NCBI GenBank assembly: GCA_029204225.1
Contig: CM055100.1
Location: 8,446,713 to 8,510,712, forward strand
DNA length: 64,000 nucleotides
Direction of reading: 5' to 3'
Origin: Diphasiastrum complanatum
Lineage: Eukaryota > Streptophyta > Lycopodiopsida > Lycopodiales > Lycopodiaceae
Positions 1 through 10,573 of the stretch are shown here, piece by piece; position 1 is the stretch's first letter, and every line of letters begins with the position of its first letter. The position numbers and the translations under genes were made by a program. The notes below the pieces were generated by a model that had not been told where the DNA came from, did no database searches, and saw only the letters and a list, made by a program, of their open reading frames with translations.

Positions 1-925
1 GATCTGAGAGCTCCTGTTCGAGTTTGTCAATCTTTGTGATAGCCTCCAAGAATTCTGAATGGTCTGAGGCTCTGGTGCAGGCATGCACAACTTGGATTTG
101 ATGTGTGAGGTCATCAATTCAAAGAAGGGCCTGAAGGTATTCATCATGTGCATCGAGCCCGCAGTGTTATTTGCCAACAGTTGTTCAAAAGTAATGTTCG
201 GATGAAGGGATCCAATATCAGTCACGATGTCATATTCTTTCGTCTTCGATTTCAAGGTTGGATTATCGATAACAGCACTAGGCAATTTCGTCTTCGCGAT
301 TTCTTCGTCCTCTTCCTCGAAAGTGACCACCTTTTCTCCAGCAGCTGTCTGAAGTCCAGTGTTGATGATTTCTTTTGCTTCTGTTGAGATATCTTTTGCA
401 AATAACTTCGTAGCATTGCGGTCATAGTCAGGGTCATCTTTGAGATCTTCTTTAGTCGTAGATTTGTTTGTTGTTTTGCTAGAGGATTTCTTCTTCAAGG
501 ATTTTTTATGCTTTGTCAAAGATTTCTGATCAGGTTTTGAGGAGCTTTTCTTCTCGTTGTGACTTTAAATAATATCTCCATGTCACTTGGCCAAGACTGA
601 TCTTCTGTCTTTGCCAGTTTTCCTTCAATAACGTCAATTCTCTACACAACAACATTAGTCGCAGCTTTCACTTTTGTGTCTGCAGCAGCTAGTGTTGCTA
701 CATACTGATATTTGGGTCATGGCTTGTGGCCAGGCTCTCTACAATTCGAACATAATGGTACATAACCAATCGGCTTTTGCGATTGAGGACAGTCAAGAGA
801 AAAATGTCCCGGCTCTCCACAGTTGTAGCAGTTGTCCGAAACTAGTTAGTCGCGATTTGAGACTTCGCTGGTCCAACAAATTCAGGAGGATTATGTCTTC
901 TTGGTGCGAACTTGGGTTTGTCCTA
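1..925 (-). pseudogene. Ty3/Gypsy gag C-terminal remnant with zinc knuckles
   Basis: This is the downstream part of the gag region of the minus-strand Gypsy element whose gag N-terminus lies at 1541-2080. Reading the minus strand, a canonical CCHC knuckle (CYNCGEPGHFSLDC) lies at 789-830. A second, CSNCREPGH, lies at 726-752 and is cut by a stop before its last cysteine. Stops surround both, so no long frame survives. CCHC knuckles bind element RNA in Gag. Below about 700 the minus strand is lysine/serine-rich in short frames and no protease or RT motif is visible before the window edge. The knuckles are certain; the assignment to one element is inferred from strand and order. Confidence 0.6.
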
Positions 926-1321
926 CTAGGCTGATGTTGCAGTACCATGTACATAGTTAGTAGTCACATCATTTTGAAAAATAAAAAGTACCTCCTGGGC
1001 AGGATCTTCAATGTATTTGACATTCATAGTAGTGCAGTCTTCCTTAGTGTATCCAAAAGTTCCACATTTCGTACACCACATTCCTGAGTTGGAAGAAGAC
1101 GCTTTTGGTCTTTTATTTGCAACTTCAAATATTTGCACTTTCGAGTCATTAAATTTTTTATTAAGGTCAGCCATATTACTCTTCCAAAGCTTTTCAACTT
1201 TAGAAGTTGACGACTTATCCTCGACAACTTTCGTGTCATCCTTTTGTTTAGCTCGTCGTTTATTCTTTCTCTCTCCTTTGTCAACTTCTGATTCTGATGA
1301 ATCGCTGCTTTCAGATTTCAA
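926..1321 (-). pseudogene. Gypsy gag fragment with altered zinc knuckle
   Basis: This is a 131-codon minus-strand frame between the gag core and the knuckles at 726-830. Its N-terminal half is Ser/Asp/Glu then Lys rich. A knuckle-like motif CTKCGTFGYTKEDC sits near residues 82-95, with Tyr in place of the zinc-binding His. It ends at a stop shortly after a Val-Thr-Thr-Asn-Tyr stretch. It is interpreted as the middle of the same decayed Gag. An unrelated charged ORF is less likely, because knuckles follow on the same strand. Confidence 0.5.
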
Positions 1322-1540
1322 GCTTGAAGAACTGGTACTTGAATCAGAATCTAAATCATCATCGTTGTCACTAGAATCAGTCTTCGACTTTCGAGATTTC
1401 TTAGACGATCGTCACTTTCATGCTAGTTTCGAGGTCTCAAAACTTTCGGCACTAGATATTACTGCTGCTAAGGAGGTCATGTCCCCTTGTTTGCAATACC
1501 GATCAATCTTTGGTGGTAAACCAACCAAAAACCATTCGAT

Positions 1541-2080
1541 TTACATATCTATGGGATATACACCGGTTAGTTTTCCTATGAGATTTTTAGCCTTTTGTGT
1601 ATATTTGCGAAGGTATTCTTTACTCTTCTTCTGAACATTGTTCAGACGTCCAAGAATTCTAGATTTGTAACCGATCTCTCTGAACTGGTTCATAAACGCA
1701 TCTTTCAGCAAGTACCAGGTTCCTACATGGCCTGGTTCAACTTGGTTGTACCATATGCGTGTCTGCTTTCTTAGCAGACCAGGAAAAATTCGTAGTTTGT
1801 CTACGTCAGTTCCTTTGTTATTCGCATTAGCGATTGACTCGAATTGTGAGACATAGCTATCTGCATCATCGGAAGAAGTCCTTTTAAAATAATCATATTT
1901 AATTTTAGAGATAGAAGTGAAACGTGTAGCAGGATCTTCCATACCGAAGCTAATTAGGAGTTCAAGTAACTGGGCAGTGATTTCGTCTAGATTTCTTCGA
2001 CTAGTACTCTCACTTTGTCTTTGTAAAAATTTCTCTCTAAGCTTACAGTATCGTTCTAATCTGGATTCTCTATCTGACAT
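1541..2080 (-). CDS. Ty3/Gypsy Gag core (partial, degraded element)
   Basis: This 179-codon frame starts MSDRESRLERY and matches the retrotransposon gag fold of plant Gypsy elements. It shows an ATRFTSISKIKYDYF stretch, a DADSYVSQFES segment, a W-Y pair (TRIWYNQ) and W-LLKDAFMNQF, which together are typical of the Retrotrans_gag domain. Gag forms the particle that packages element RNA. The start is the first ATG after a leader that runs back to the LTR at 2411-3461. The frame ends before the knuckles, which lie further down the same strand in other frames, so the element is not functional. Confidence 0.75.
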   Translation of the reverse strand: MSDRESRLERYCKLREKFLQRQSESTSRRNLDEITAQLLELLISFGMEDPATRFTSISKIKYDYFKRTSSDDADSYVSQFESIANANNKGTDVDKLRIFPGLLRKQTRIWYNQVEPGHVGTWYLLKDAFMNQFREIGYKSRILGRLNNVQKKSKEYLRKYTQKAKNLIGKLTGVYPIDM

Positions 2081-2124
2081 ACACTAGAGATGGAGATGGA
2101 TTTGTCAGATTTCTTATAACTTTC

Positions 2125-2390
2125 CTAAACTATCCCTGGCAATGGCACCCAAACACTGTAAAAACAGTGAGGGATGTCAAATTTGACGAGAGCAAGACAA
2201 TGGCCAACGAAGATCCTGTCAGCTACGAAGTTCTGGAGAGACAGTACTGTGACCTGCTGCCAGTGACAGAGAGAGCAGCAGGCAAACACAAAAACGAAGA
2301 TTTTTGAGTCGTCTCCCATTCGAGCGACGAATCTGACAAAGAAAGATTCGAGAGGCAACCTGCCGCCGCAGTTCTTGTAAACCAAGATAG
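2125..2390 (+). pseudogene. Antisense Copia pol fragment in Gypsy leader
   Basis: Read on the plus strand, this stretch encodes a Copia pol segment (TVKTVRDVKFDES, then SYEVLERQYCDL) from the region between integrase and RT. The same segment lies in the Copia element at 16660-16905 in its normal reading frame (minus strand), with high nucleotide similarity from the conserved ACTGT-ACAGT area through to AACCAAGAT. Here it sits inverted within the untranslated leader between the LTR (2411) and gag (2080) of a minus-strand Gypsy element. The long frame on the other strand is a shadow of it. Confidence 0.7.
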
Positions 2391-2392
2391 TT

Positions 2393-2404
2393 TCTGTGAT
2401 GCCA
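2393..2404 (-). other. Primer-binding-site-like sequence
   Basis: On the minus strand TGGCATCACAGA follows the LTR end after six bases. It matches 9 of 12 bases of the initiator-tRNA-Met complement TGGTATCAGAGC. This places the LTR at 2411-3461 as the 5' LTR of the minus-strand gag element. Confidence 0.4.
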
Positions 2405-2410
2405 CAAAAA

Positions 2411-3461
2411 TGTTAAATATTGAATATCAACATAAATATGGCATGATATACTCGAAAATGAAGATATGAGCTGGTTAAGTATAAATCATGAAGAGGCCTA
2501 AGTCATTTTTCGAGAATATATCTCCTAAATACTTGCCTTGTAATTAAGGACAAGACAAAAAGAAAAGACATTGTCTTGGATAACCTTTACTAGGTTGTCC
2601 ATACGAAACGACTAGATACGAAAAGACATGTTAAACTAGAATAACTTTAACTCATAGTTAAGTATACCTCCTATGGTATAGTTGAACATATTTTCAGTCT
2701 AATTCTTAACTAGACCTTTCGCGGGAGCGACGCACCTGTTGTTTTAGATGTGTGTTTGTTCGCCGTGTAGAACATATATAGATCTCACACTTCAGTCTCG
2801 ATCATCGAAAGAGAAGAGTTTATGCTTATGTAAGAGATTGAAGAAGTGAATAGAGTTCTGTGAGTTATTCTCTCTTATCTCTGTTCTCTGCACTGCTGAG
2901 TGTGAGTGATCTTGAGTCTGCTAACAATCTCTAATACATTTCATGAATTACTCTCTGATCAGACAGACGCTCTAGTGCATTACAGTCATTTGTTGTGTTT
3001 TCGTAAAGCATGCTCTAAAGAACTGTCTTAAAAGCATCTTATTCGTCTGTCCGAATACTTTCTTTTTGGCACTCGAATAATGACTATCTTTGGTACAGTC
3101 TAGCACGATCATTGAATAAAGCTATATGTATACATATGAGATGACAGTCCTTGTCTGAAGAATTGAGTCTTTGATCTGTTTTCCTGATTGGCATTGACAT
3201 AAGTTTCTAACGTGTTCTAAAACTCTTCGTGCTCTTTAACGATTAAGTTGGGTGGACTTCTGTCTAGAAACGAATAGTTCGCGAACGCAATTAATTAACT
3301 ATCTGCATAGTCGCAAATACATCGAACAATTCTCGATTCTCTGTTGACATCTTAATCAACCAGAGTGTAGTATTGTTGTACTACTCTGATAACATCTCAT
3401 CTGTAGAACGCGCTTCATTCGATTCGATAGAGGCCGGATTGTTGTTTTGAATTTATTAACA
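2411..3461 (-). repeat. LTR of the minus-strand Gypsy element
   Basis: The boundaries are TGTTAA at 2411 and TTAACA ending at 3461, a perfect 6-bp terminal inverted repeat of the TG...CA type. A TATA-like ACATATATAG lies near 2767. A PBS-like sequence, the leader and gag follow on the minus strand, so this is read as a 5' LTR of 1051 bp. No matching 3' LTR is in the window, and I see no target duplication because the other end is missing. Confidence 0.55.
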
Positions 3462-4890
3462 TTACCCATCCCAAACATAAGTAATATTGGTTACTTTTTA
3501 ATGTCTGTCGATCCTTTCCTCCTCAGCTTCTTTGCTTAATTTCTTATGTCTTCTAGCTTCTTCGCTTGCTTCTTAGATCTTCGTTTGGCTGATCATCCAT
3601 TGTAGGTGGTAGTTGGTCTCCACAAGACATTTGCAATGATTTATCAACTGCTTTGGTAAGACTATCAAAAACCAGGAATTTCTCAGAAGAACAGTAAACT
3701 GATGATAAACAGACAAGTGGAAGGAAGGGTGGAGGTGGTGACATCAGTAGATGGTGCGAACGATAGGCATGAGAATGGGCGCATAAGTATGGCGAGAGAT
3801 CGGTTGACGGAGACTGATTTTCCAATGCTTGTGTTTCTCTTTCTGAAGGATCTTCGTCGTGACTGGAATACTTCTTCTAATTGAGTCACTTTAAATTGTC
3901 CATCTGTCTTCTTAAGCCTTTTCTTTTTCATTTTTGACTTGTGCCCTTGGTTGTCGATCTTGCTTTTGTTGTTGTTGGCAGCGTAACTGCTCTAGTGGAT
4001 CCAAGCATATCCACTCTCTCCCCCCCAAAAATTTGTTGGTAAGGATGTTTTTGCTTGTAACTGTTCATGCTCATGATTGGATTGGCGTGTGGAACACGTA
4101 GCTGAAACACATTGAACATGTGACTGGACTAAAGATTGAACAAATTTTAACTAAATTTGTTTTGATCTTGTTGTAGTTGACTAAAAAATTAATATGGCAA
4201 TGAGATGCAGGAATCAACTCTAATTTGACATGGATTTCTCATATTTCTCAGAAATCCTAAACTGTTGTACAAGGGGATCTAAAGATAGATAGATGAATGA
4301 AAATGTGTTCTGGAGACGCTCTACAGAAGACTCTCATGTAGTAGCGATTCCTCATGCAAAAATCAATCACACAAAATAGGTGAAGAGAAACAAGAAAATA
4401 AACAAATGTTACAGAGAGTGAGAACTGTATAGCATTTGTCGAACAAAACTTGCATTCATCAACATTGATAATGTATCTTTACAATTGCAATATTTCCCTT
4501 TGTTTGTAGGGTAAGAAGACTTACTCTCACATGCCCTTGTCAAAACAAGGTAGGGTTGGTGAGACTAAAATCTACCATCATTGATAGCAGATGATGTAAG
4601 ATATATCTTGAGATGCAGGTATGGTTGAGGTACTATGTCCTGAGGACCTCTTTAAACAAGAGATTCAGAACCGAATCTCTATCTGGATTTCTGAATCCTA
4701 GAGTTATTGTGTATTTGCACCTTGGAAATCTTATCATCATGTGGAAAGACAAATAGATTGGAGGTTGTAGAAGGGGAGAAAAACTATCAATTCCCTATGG
4801 AGGTTGCTCTTGGTTGGACATTGTAGCAGATGACGGAATATCGGTTTCACTATCTTTCGACAAGGACTCATTTCATATTAGTGTCTTTTG
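3462..4890. other. Unassigned interval
   Basis: No convincing gene is visible. Minus-strand frames at 3553-3825 and 3928-4119 are low-complexity, rich in Lys/Arg/Ser. They could be the far 3' part of the Gypsy gag that begins at 6372, but no domain motif supports this. The sequence from 4130 to 4890 is AT-rich and non-coding on both strands. Confidence 0.3.
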
Positions 4891-5007
4891 CATTATGGAG
4901 CTGGTGTATTGTGAGGTAATGTAGAAGTTTGCAAGAAACTTCTCGATTGAGCAACAAGTTTAATTGTTGGTTGCCATGGTGCTCGTGTTGTTGTCGTGAG
5001 GATCCTA

Positions 5008-6372
5008 TCATGATTCATAACTGACATGACGGGCATGTAGGATCGTAGTTGGTTGTTTCGGACAGTCTTTGAAACTATGTTTTTTGATACAGTCGAGACA
5101 CTCTTCATGGTATTTGGTCTTGACTGGACAATCAACCATGAAGTGGCTAGTTTCACCACAGATGAAACATCTGGTGTACAATGGCCCTTGTATAACAGCA
5201 TAGCCATCTTGTATGGCTAATGATTCTGGACTTTCAGGTGGATATTCATGATAAGTCAAGGCATTTATAGACTGTGATGATTGTTCTTCATATTGTTGAA
5301 CTATATGTGCTTGGATAGGCCAATATGAAGGACAAGCATCAGTAGGATGCGTAGCCCGACAATGTGGGCACCATATTGGTTTTCGTCTATAAGGTACCTG
5401 TGTAGTGTTTGGCTGACCAAGCATACTGCTTTGGATAGACTTTAGGGTAGTTTGAAACTCATTGGTGAGTTTCTCCATTTGAAGTTGGTGTTGCTTATTA
5501 AGCAACTCCAGCTGTGATTTTCAAAGCTGATCTCGGGTGTCCTCGATCGGCTTTGACTCATGGACAACAGCACGTGGTGCTCTTCTTTCTTTGGATTCGT
5601 CAACATCTGATCCCTCGTCTTCTTCTTTGATGGCATCAGACATAGCTAACTTTAGGCTCATATATTCATCATTGGATTTAAGCTCGCGTCTAATCCATCT
5701 TGGAAGGCCGACTAAGAACCACATGATGAGCATCTGTTTAGAGGGCTGTTCTTGTACTTGACTTTTGAGGCATTTGAAATGCTCAAAATAGTCTCGTACG
5801 CATTCGTCTTTTGTCATTTTGATGTTCTCAATTTGACAAAAGGGCTCTCGATCAAGCGAAAGGGCTTAAAACGCTTGACAAAGGACTCTTTTAAAATTGA
5901 CTAGTCTATCTTTTTTTCACGATCAAGGTTGAAAAACCAATCACGTGCTTTAGCGATCATAGTCATTGAAAACAATTGGACCATAGCAGCGGGAGATGTT
6001 TCGCCATACACATCACATGCATTCTCAAAGATTTGCAAAAAACTTTGAGGGTCCGAACTACTTTGGTAGATTTAACTTGGGTGTACGTCTTTCAAGATGA
6101 GCACCGTGGGTAGCAGAAGCACCATTAAGGTTGGTTTTGGCCTGGGAGGGGTCAGCACCATAAGAATAGACTCGTGCTCGTGCTCGTGAAGACTCAGCTC
6201 TCTCAGATTCTTGTCTCTCGAATGGGTTTGTGGATGGCTCGTGTATTTGGGCCCGCATTCGGTAGAACCTATGACGTTTGATTTGTTCAGCTACAGGGGA
6301 CCTGATCTTGTATGGATAATCTTCTAGGATTTCAAGATTTGTATTGTTGGCCATCGGGTATTGTTGTGTCAT
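5008..6372 (-). pseudogene. Ty3/Gypsy gag, frameshifted
   Basis: Three minus-strand frames (6372-6058, 5817-5521, 5505-5008) and the sequence between them form one broken Gypsy Gag. The N-terminus begins MTQQYPMANN. The 5860-6057 stretch encodes a Gag core (QIFENACDVYG, then DWFFNLDREKK) interrupted by stops. The middle frame has YFEHFKCLKSQ and LVGLPRWIRREL. The last frame carries three cysteine clusters, CPHCRATHPTDAC, CFICGETSHFMVDC and CLDCIKKHSFKDC, of which the second is a perfect CCHC knuckle. At least three frame changes make it non-functional. No pol follows in recognisable form. Confidence 0.7.
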
Positions 6373-6660
6373 TTTTGTGTTGGGTATGTATTTCGGGTGT
6401 TTTTAGATTTTTTAGGGTTTTCTTTTTTTATTTTTTTTTAGGGTATTGAAGGAAGTGAAGGTGGAGACTCAGTATGAAAAGGGCTTTCTATTAGTATGAG
6501 TTTTATTTTTTAAAATTCTTTTTGGTTTTCATGCCATTTTTTTTTCTCAGCCTCTAAGGCTTTGGGAAGATGGTGGTTTAGTCGAAATGCCAATCAGAGG
6601 TGTCGTTTGAAAGTTTTGTGGTGTGGCATGGAGTTGGTCAGTTGAGATGGTGAGGAACCC

Positions 6661-7125
6661 CGTCGGTCGATATTGGACCAATAACCGTCGATCGAAATTT
6701 GATCGCTTCAGTCGGTCGAGATCTGATCAAAAACCCGTCGGTCGAGATCTGACGTGAACCCGTCGGTCAAGATCTGACGCAAACCCGTTGGTCGAGATCT
6801 GATCACTTTCATCGATCGAGATTTGACGCGAACCCGTCGGTTGAGATCTGACATGAACCCGTCGGTCGAGATCTGAAAAAAAAAAAAGCGTCGGTTGAGA
6901 TGTGAAAAAAAAGCGTCAGTTGAGATTTGAAGAAAAGTGTCGGTTGATATTTGAAGAAAGTGTCGGTTGAGATTTGAAGAAAGCGTCGATTGAGATTTGA
7001 AGGAAAGCGTTGATTGAGATATGAAGGAAAGCGTCGGTTGAGATTTTGAAGGAAAGCGTCGATTGAGATATGAAGGAAAGCGTCGGTTGAGATATGAAGA
7101 AAAGCGTCGGTTGAGATTTGAAAAA
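6661..7125. repeat. Tandem minisatellite, about 19 units of 22-27 bp
   Basis: Repeats of the form CGTCGGTYGAGATYTGA plus a 4-10 base spacer run head to tail. The first half has spacers like CGTGAACC. From about 6880 the spacers become purine-only (GAAGGAAAG), so two sub-families are visible. It lies just upstream of the minus-strand Gypsy gag that starts at 6372, so it probably belongs to that element's leader or LTR. Reading frames in this stretch are artefacts of the repeat. Confidence 0.85.
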
Positions 7126-7590
7126 GCATCTGTAGAAGATGTGTGTGTGGAAGTTAGATGAGTTGTTTCAGGTCTGATGAGGGTGGTTCAGGTCATGAGA
7201 TTGTTGATGTGTGGTCAGTACGGTTTCAAATATAGGTGTGGTGGTGATTGGAATAGTTTGGCGAAGTTATTTTGTAACTATTATGAGCAGGTCTAGAGGA
7301 ACTTAGAACATTTAAAATATTTAGATAACAGTTGCAGAGATCTGAGCATTGACTGTTGCAGCTACAGGGATAAATGATGTGTGTTAGTACAAGCGACAAC
7401 GAGCGATAAATTCTTAGTCTTAGAATCTGTTAACTAGTTCTTTGTTTTCTTTTGCTGCTTGTTTTACAGCTTTAACAGCTTGGTATTTTGCTTGTTAGCA
7501 GAGACTGTGGGCACTTCTTGAGATTATCTTTCTTGTTTTAAGACCCAAATTAGGCAGAAGGGATTGATAATCATTGTAGTTGAAGGAACA
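7126..7590. other. Unassigned interval, LTR-like
   Basis: No coding signal is seen. The 7385-7510 stretch (ACGAGCGATAAATTCTTAG..., then a T-rich tract) vaguely resembles the LTR-like sequence at 41725-41830, which also carries an ACGAGCGATA core. It may be the edge of a related LTR. Confidence 0.25.
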
Positions 7591-7594
7591 AAAT

Positions 7595-7815
7595 GTTTCT
7601 GATTACAAAGCCTTGCTAGCTTTCAGCCCTTCGCCTGACGAAGATGTTCGCAAACTCGAACATCTAGAGACATGAAACACGAAGAGTTTTGCGAACAAAG
7701 TCAACGGAGACGAAGACGAACGGTTCGTGAACACAAAAGATCCACGAACGAGATTCTTTCGCAGTCCAGTGCAGAAGAAGACAGACGAGATAAACGAAAC
7801 TGGTTCAGCGCTCAC
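7595..7815 (+). pseudogene. Internally deleted Copia: gag scrap joined to pol end
   Basis: The first part (AAAGCCTTGCTAGCTTTCAG) matches the gag segment of the Copia element at 17710-17760. The last part encodes KDPRTRFFRSPVQKKTDE, which matches the pol C-terminus at 14990-15060 (KDSRTRIFCSPVREKTND). Everything between gag and the end of pol is missing, so this is a deletion derivative of the same family. The LTR sequence follows directly. Confidence 0.6.
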
Positions 7816-7875
7816 GCTCCAAGGAGTACCACCAAAGATCACGCAAGTACTCAGAAGTACAATAATCTGATCTGA

Positions 7876-8230
7876 TGGCATGACGTCAGCAGATACTCCC
7901 TAGGTTGTGGCTAATCTGCCACTCTTGTAATTCTCTGGTTAGTTGTAGATGCTTAATCACTCTAATCTTAGATTTACACAAAGATACTGTACCTACCAGA
8001 TTATACTTGACACATAGATCAGACCAGATAGCACATAGTGTAATACACAGAAGTCTGGTGCTAGTAAGCAATCAAGACAAATTACAGACAGCAACTCCGT
8101 CTGCATGCGAGAAGAGCTCTGTGTCTAGAATCAGAAGATCCAATTGTCCGCTAGTGCAGCGAGACTCCATATCCATGCATTCCACATATACTTTGAGTTG
8201 CATAGGGCATCATGTATTATTGTAATGGGC
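7876..8230 (+). repeat. 3' LTR fragment of the deleted Copia
   Basis: It starts TGATGGCATGACGTCAGC just after the pol end. The 7876-7985 stretch is closely matched, in reverse orientation, by 14820-14937, which lies just past the pol end of the sister Copia element. Position and repetition support an LTR. The right end is estimated. Confidence 0.5.
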
Positions 8231-8314
8231 ATACAAGTGATTGATGTAGAAGCATATCAGGGGTGCTAGAGAGACAAAATTCGGGAATGAAAACATTGCA
8301 GTGGGGAGGGGAGT

Positions 8315-8344
8315 GACTCCATTGCCCAATGGATAAAGCACTAG
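8315..8344 (+). ncRNA. tRNA-Arg-like 5' half (pseudo-tRNA)
   Basis: GACTCCATTGCCCAATGG followed by ATAAAGCACTAG resembles the acceptor and D-arm half of plant tRNA-Arg, including an A-box-like TTGCCCAATGG. It stops at an A-run with no anticodon arm or T arm after it. It is most likely a truncated pseudo-tRNA or the head of a dead SINE. Confidence 0.35.
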
Positions 8345-9099
8345 AAAAAAAAATCAGTTTGACATTGCTTGATGGCTCCAGATCGGATCTATGGTAATTT
8401 GTGAGGATAGAAAATTTTTGGTAGATTTTTTGAATTGCACACTTTAGATTCAGTCCAATGCTTCCAACTAAGATATCTCATTATGATCAAGGCTTTTTTG
8501 AGTGACACACTGGTGTTACGAGTGCAACTCTAGTCATCAATATGTGTGAAAATTCTTGATGAGTAGTGTACAAGTTATTTTTAGACCTCCTAGTTGATCA
8601 GACCAGAAAATAGGTATTAAAGATGGAAATTTTCATGACTTCATAGGTCCAAATCTGATCAACCACATCTCCTTGAAATTGATGCATGTACACACATCAA
8701 TCACACAATGTTAGACATAGTACTGGTGACCTGCATCCATGTCATTCCACCAATAACGCTGAGAATTGCATTTGCATATCCCTCCATGCATGGGTATGGG
8801 AATTTTCTTAAATTTGATGGGATCGGGAGCATTTGCCATTTAGGTCACGGGTGGGTTTCAATGTAGGTATGAAGGCACCAAATTATTTGAAGATGTTGCA
8901 GTTAAGAGACCAATTAGTTGCAGGTGGATCCTAAGGGCTCAATCAATGGCCTTTGAGAAGGAAGTGATTGAAGATATCATACCAGATTATGTGGTTAGCG
9001 TCATCCAATAAGGGTGCTGAGCCCACTAGATGAGATTCATCACCAGGAGCTGATGCAAAAAGAGCAACCTGGATCGGTCCGTCCGTGTGGTGACCACAC
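8345..9099. other. Unassigned, probable Gypsy internal leader
   Basis: No open frame or domain is recognised. Because a Gypsy-type leader motif lies at 9100-9118 facing left, this stretch is probably the start of the internal region of a minus-strand Gypsy element without preserved coding sequence. Confidence 0.3.
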
Positions 9100-9118
9100 T
9101 CCCCAGTGAAGTCGCCAA
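9100..9118 (-). other. Gypsy-type primer-binding/leader motif
   Basis: On the minus strand TTGGCGACTTCACTGGGGA directly follows an LTR-type end (GCTAACA). It closely resembles the TGGCGACTCC-CTGGGGA motif found after the 5' LTR of many plant Ty3/Gypsy elements. Confidence 0.55.
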
Positions 9119-9640
9119 TGTTAGCCGATATTTTCGCACGAAAAATCGAGCTATGTTTAAAGCGATTTCATAATTTTGTAAAAATTGGCATATAAAACCC
9201 GGCTATTAATGGTGAAATCGGCACAAATTTGCCTTTAGATAGGGGTCCCAGCCCACCCAAAATGTGCTTAGAGCAAATTTTGAGGCCTTAGAAATGGAAT
9301 ATAAAAAATTGCCTATTGTGTTTTCAAGGAACCGATTGCCTGCTCGGCAACAGTTGCAGATGCCATAAGGAAATCGAAGCGGGCAACGAATTATGGGACC
9401 AAAAAAATTTTTTGACAAGTGGGAACTTGGGCAACAGGCAATCTCTCAAGGCAATGCAAATCCATTGAAATACTTACCCCATTTAAACCACCCACAAGTG
9501 CAACAAGGAAAGATGTGGCACCTTGTACCCATGACCCAAAACATCTTTTCTAAGAAGGGAAGGGTGCCATCCCAAGTCAAGTCACAAGTAAAGGCCTTGC
9601 ACAAAATGGGACACATGGCATGAAGGGGTTGAAGAGTGAA
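9119..9640 (-). repeat. Gypsy LTR (right end uncertain)
   Basis: The left border TGTTAGCCG at 9119 abuts the leader motif. TATA-like AATATAAAAAATT (about 9298) lies inside. A plus-strand 76-codon frame (9393-9623) contains FFDKWE, which also occurs in the remnant gene near 50720, but no domain is recognisable. The right border could not be fixed. Confidence 0.35.
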
Positions 9641-9699
9641 AAGTTGGCAGTGTGAAGGGGAGGTTTGGAGGGATGCCTAGAGGAGCAAGAACCAACATC

Positions 9700-9893
9700 A
9701 ACAATCCTCAAGCAAGGACAAAGTCAAATCCAAAGACAAAGATGAGGAGGAAGATGATTCCTCTAATGCTTCATCATCCCAGCTCAAGAAGAAGAAGATC
9801 AAGTGCTTTTATTGTGGCAAGAAAGACCATTATGCCACCAATTGCTTCAAGAAGAAGAATCAACTCAAGCAAGCCAATATTACCAATGAGAAA
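9700..9893 (+). pseudogene. Copia gag fragment with zinc knuckle
   Basis: The plus strand encodes an acidic/Lys linker and the CCHC knuckle [14 protein letters not shown] followed by [15 protein letters not shown]. This is nearly the same as the gag of the Copia element at 54.5-55.5 kb ([27 protein letters not shown]). Both ends are cut. Confidence 0.7.
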
Positions 9894-9896
9894 GGG

Positions 9897-10031
9897 TCGA
9901 AAGACTCGTTCCATCATTCTATTGAATGTTGCGGGAGCATTAGTAAGACCAAATGGCACCACTAAAAATTCATAAGGACTAGAGTTAGTCCTAAAGGCAG
10001 TTTTATGGACATCTTTAGGTTCCTCATTACA
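9897..10031 (-). pseudogene. Ty3/Gypsy reverse transcriptase fragment
   Basis: The minus strand encodes [20 protein letters not shown] followed by [15 protein letters not shown], the highly conserved Gypsy RT block just before the YVDD motif. It begins at a poly(A/T) tract and ends where the plus-strand Copia gag scrap begins, so about 45 codons survive. Confidence 0.85.
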
Positions 10032-10032
10032 G

Positions 10033-10071
<39 letters not shown>
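10033..10071. repeat. Poly(A) tract of 39 bases
   Basis: An uninterrupted run of A, flanked by AG on the left and GAAGC on the right. It sits exactly at the end of the Gypsy RT scrap. Confidence 0.95.
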
Positions 10072-10073
<2 letters not shown>

Positions 10074-10573
10074 AGCTTCGTAGGGCACACGGTTTTGTTC
10101 GCTATTGTATTGTGCTCTGCCGCATTATTAACTTGTATACATGATATACTTAATCTGATACAGCTCTTTGTTCTGCATTCAGATCTGTGTTAATATTGCT
10201 ATGTTTGTTCTTCATTTTGTCTGATCTTTCTAGTTGCTCTTTCTGGTAATAGACGATCAACTTTTAGTCTTGTCTTTTGCAAACAATTTGCAACTAATTA
10301 TCAGTCGAGCACAGTCTAGCTCTTCGCAAATCATTCACGACAAATTATTCATCTAGCGCTTCATCCATTAAATGTATGGCTACGTAATCTAGAATGATTG
10401 TGATTTCTATCACTAAAGTTCTCTTCATTTTGATAGGCGTAGTCATGCTTTCGGAGAGAGTCAAATAACTCATTCCGCTGCGCATGAATATTTTCTGTTC
10501 GAGTTCGCTTCTCATTCATTTCTTGTTCGAGTTCGTTTCTTGTTTGTGTTCGTCATTTATTCTCCCCCTCTCT
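10072..10573. other. Unassigned, LTR-like non-coding
   Basis: This is T-rich, with several TTCG-containing segments (GTTCGAGTTCG near 10498 and 10527). It is similar in texture to the LTR at 2411-3461. No boundaries were found. Confidence 0.25.

Noticed and set aside
148-387. 79-codon plus-strand ORF at the window start
   Set aside because: It is a shadow of the minus-strand Gypsy gag remnant.
2125-2385. Hydrophobic 86-codon ORF, also seen near 16640-16927
   Set aside because: It is the opposite-strand shadow of a Copia pol segment present in both places.
6809-7129. ORF with repeated ISTDAFL-like units
   Set aside because: It is the antisense reading of a DNA tandem repeat with changing unit length; no sign of protein-level selection.
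10005-10193. Lys-rich ORF
   Set aside because: Caused by the 39-base poly(A) tract.
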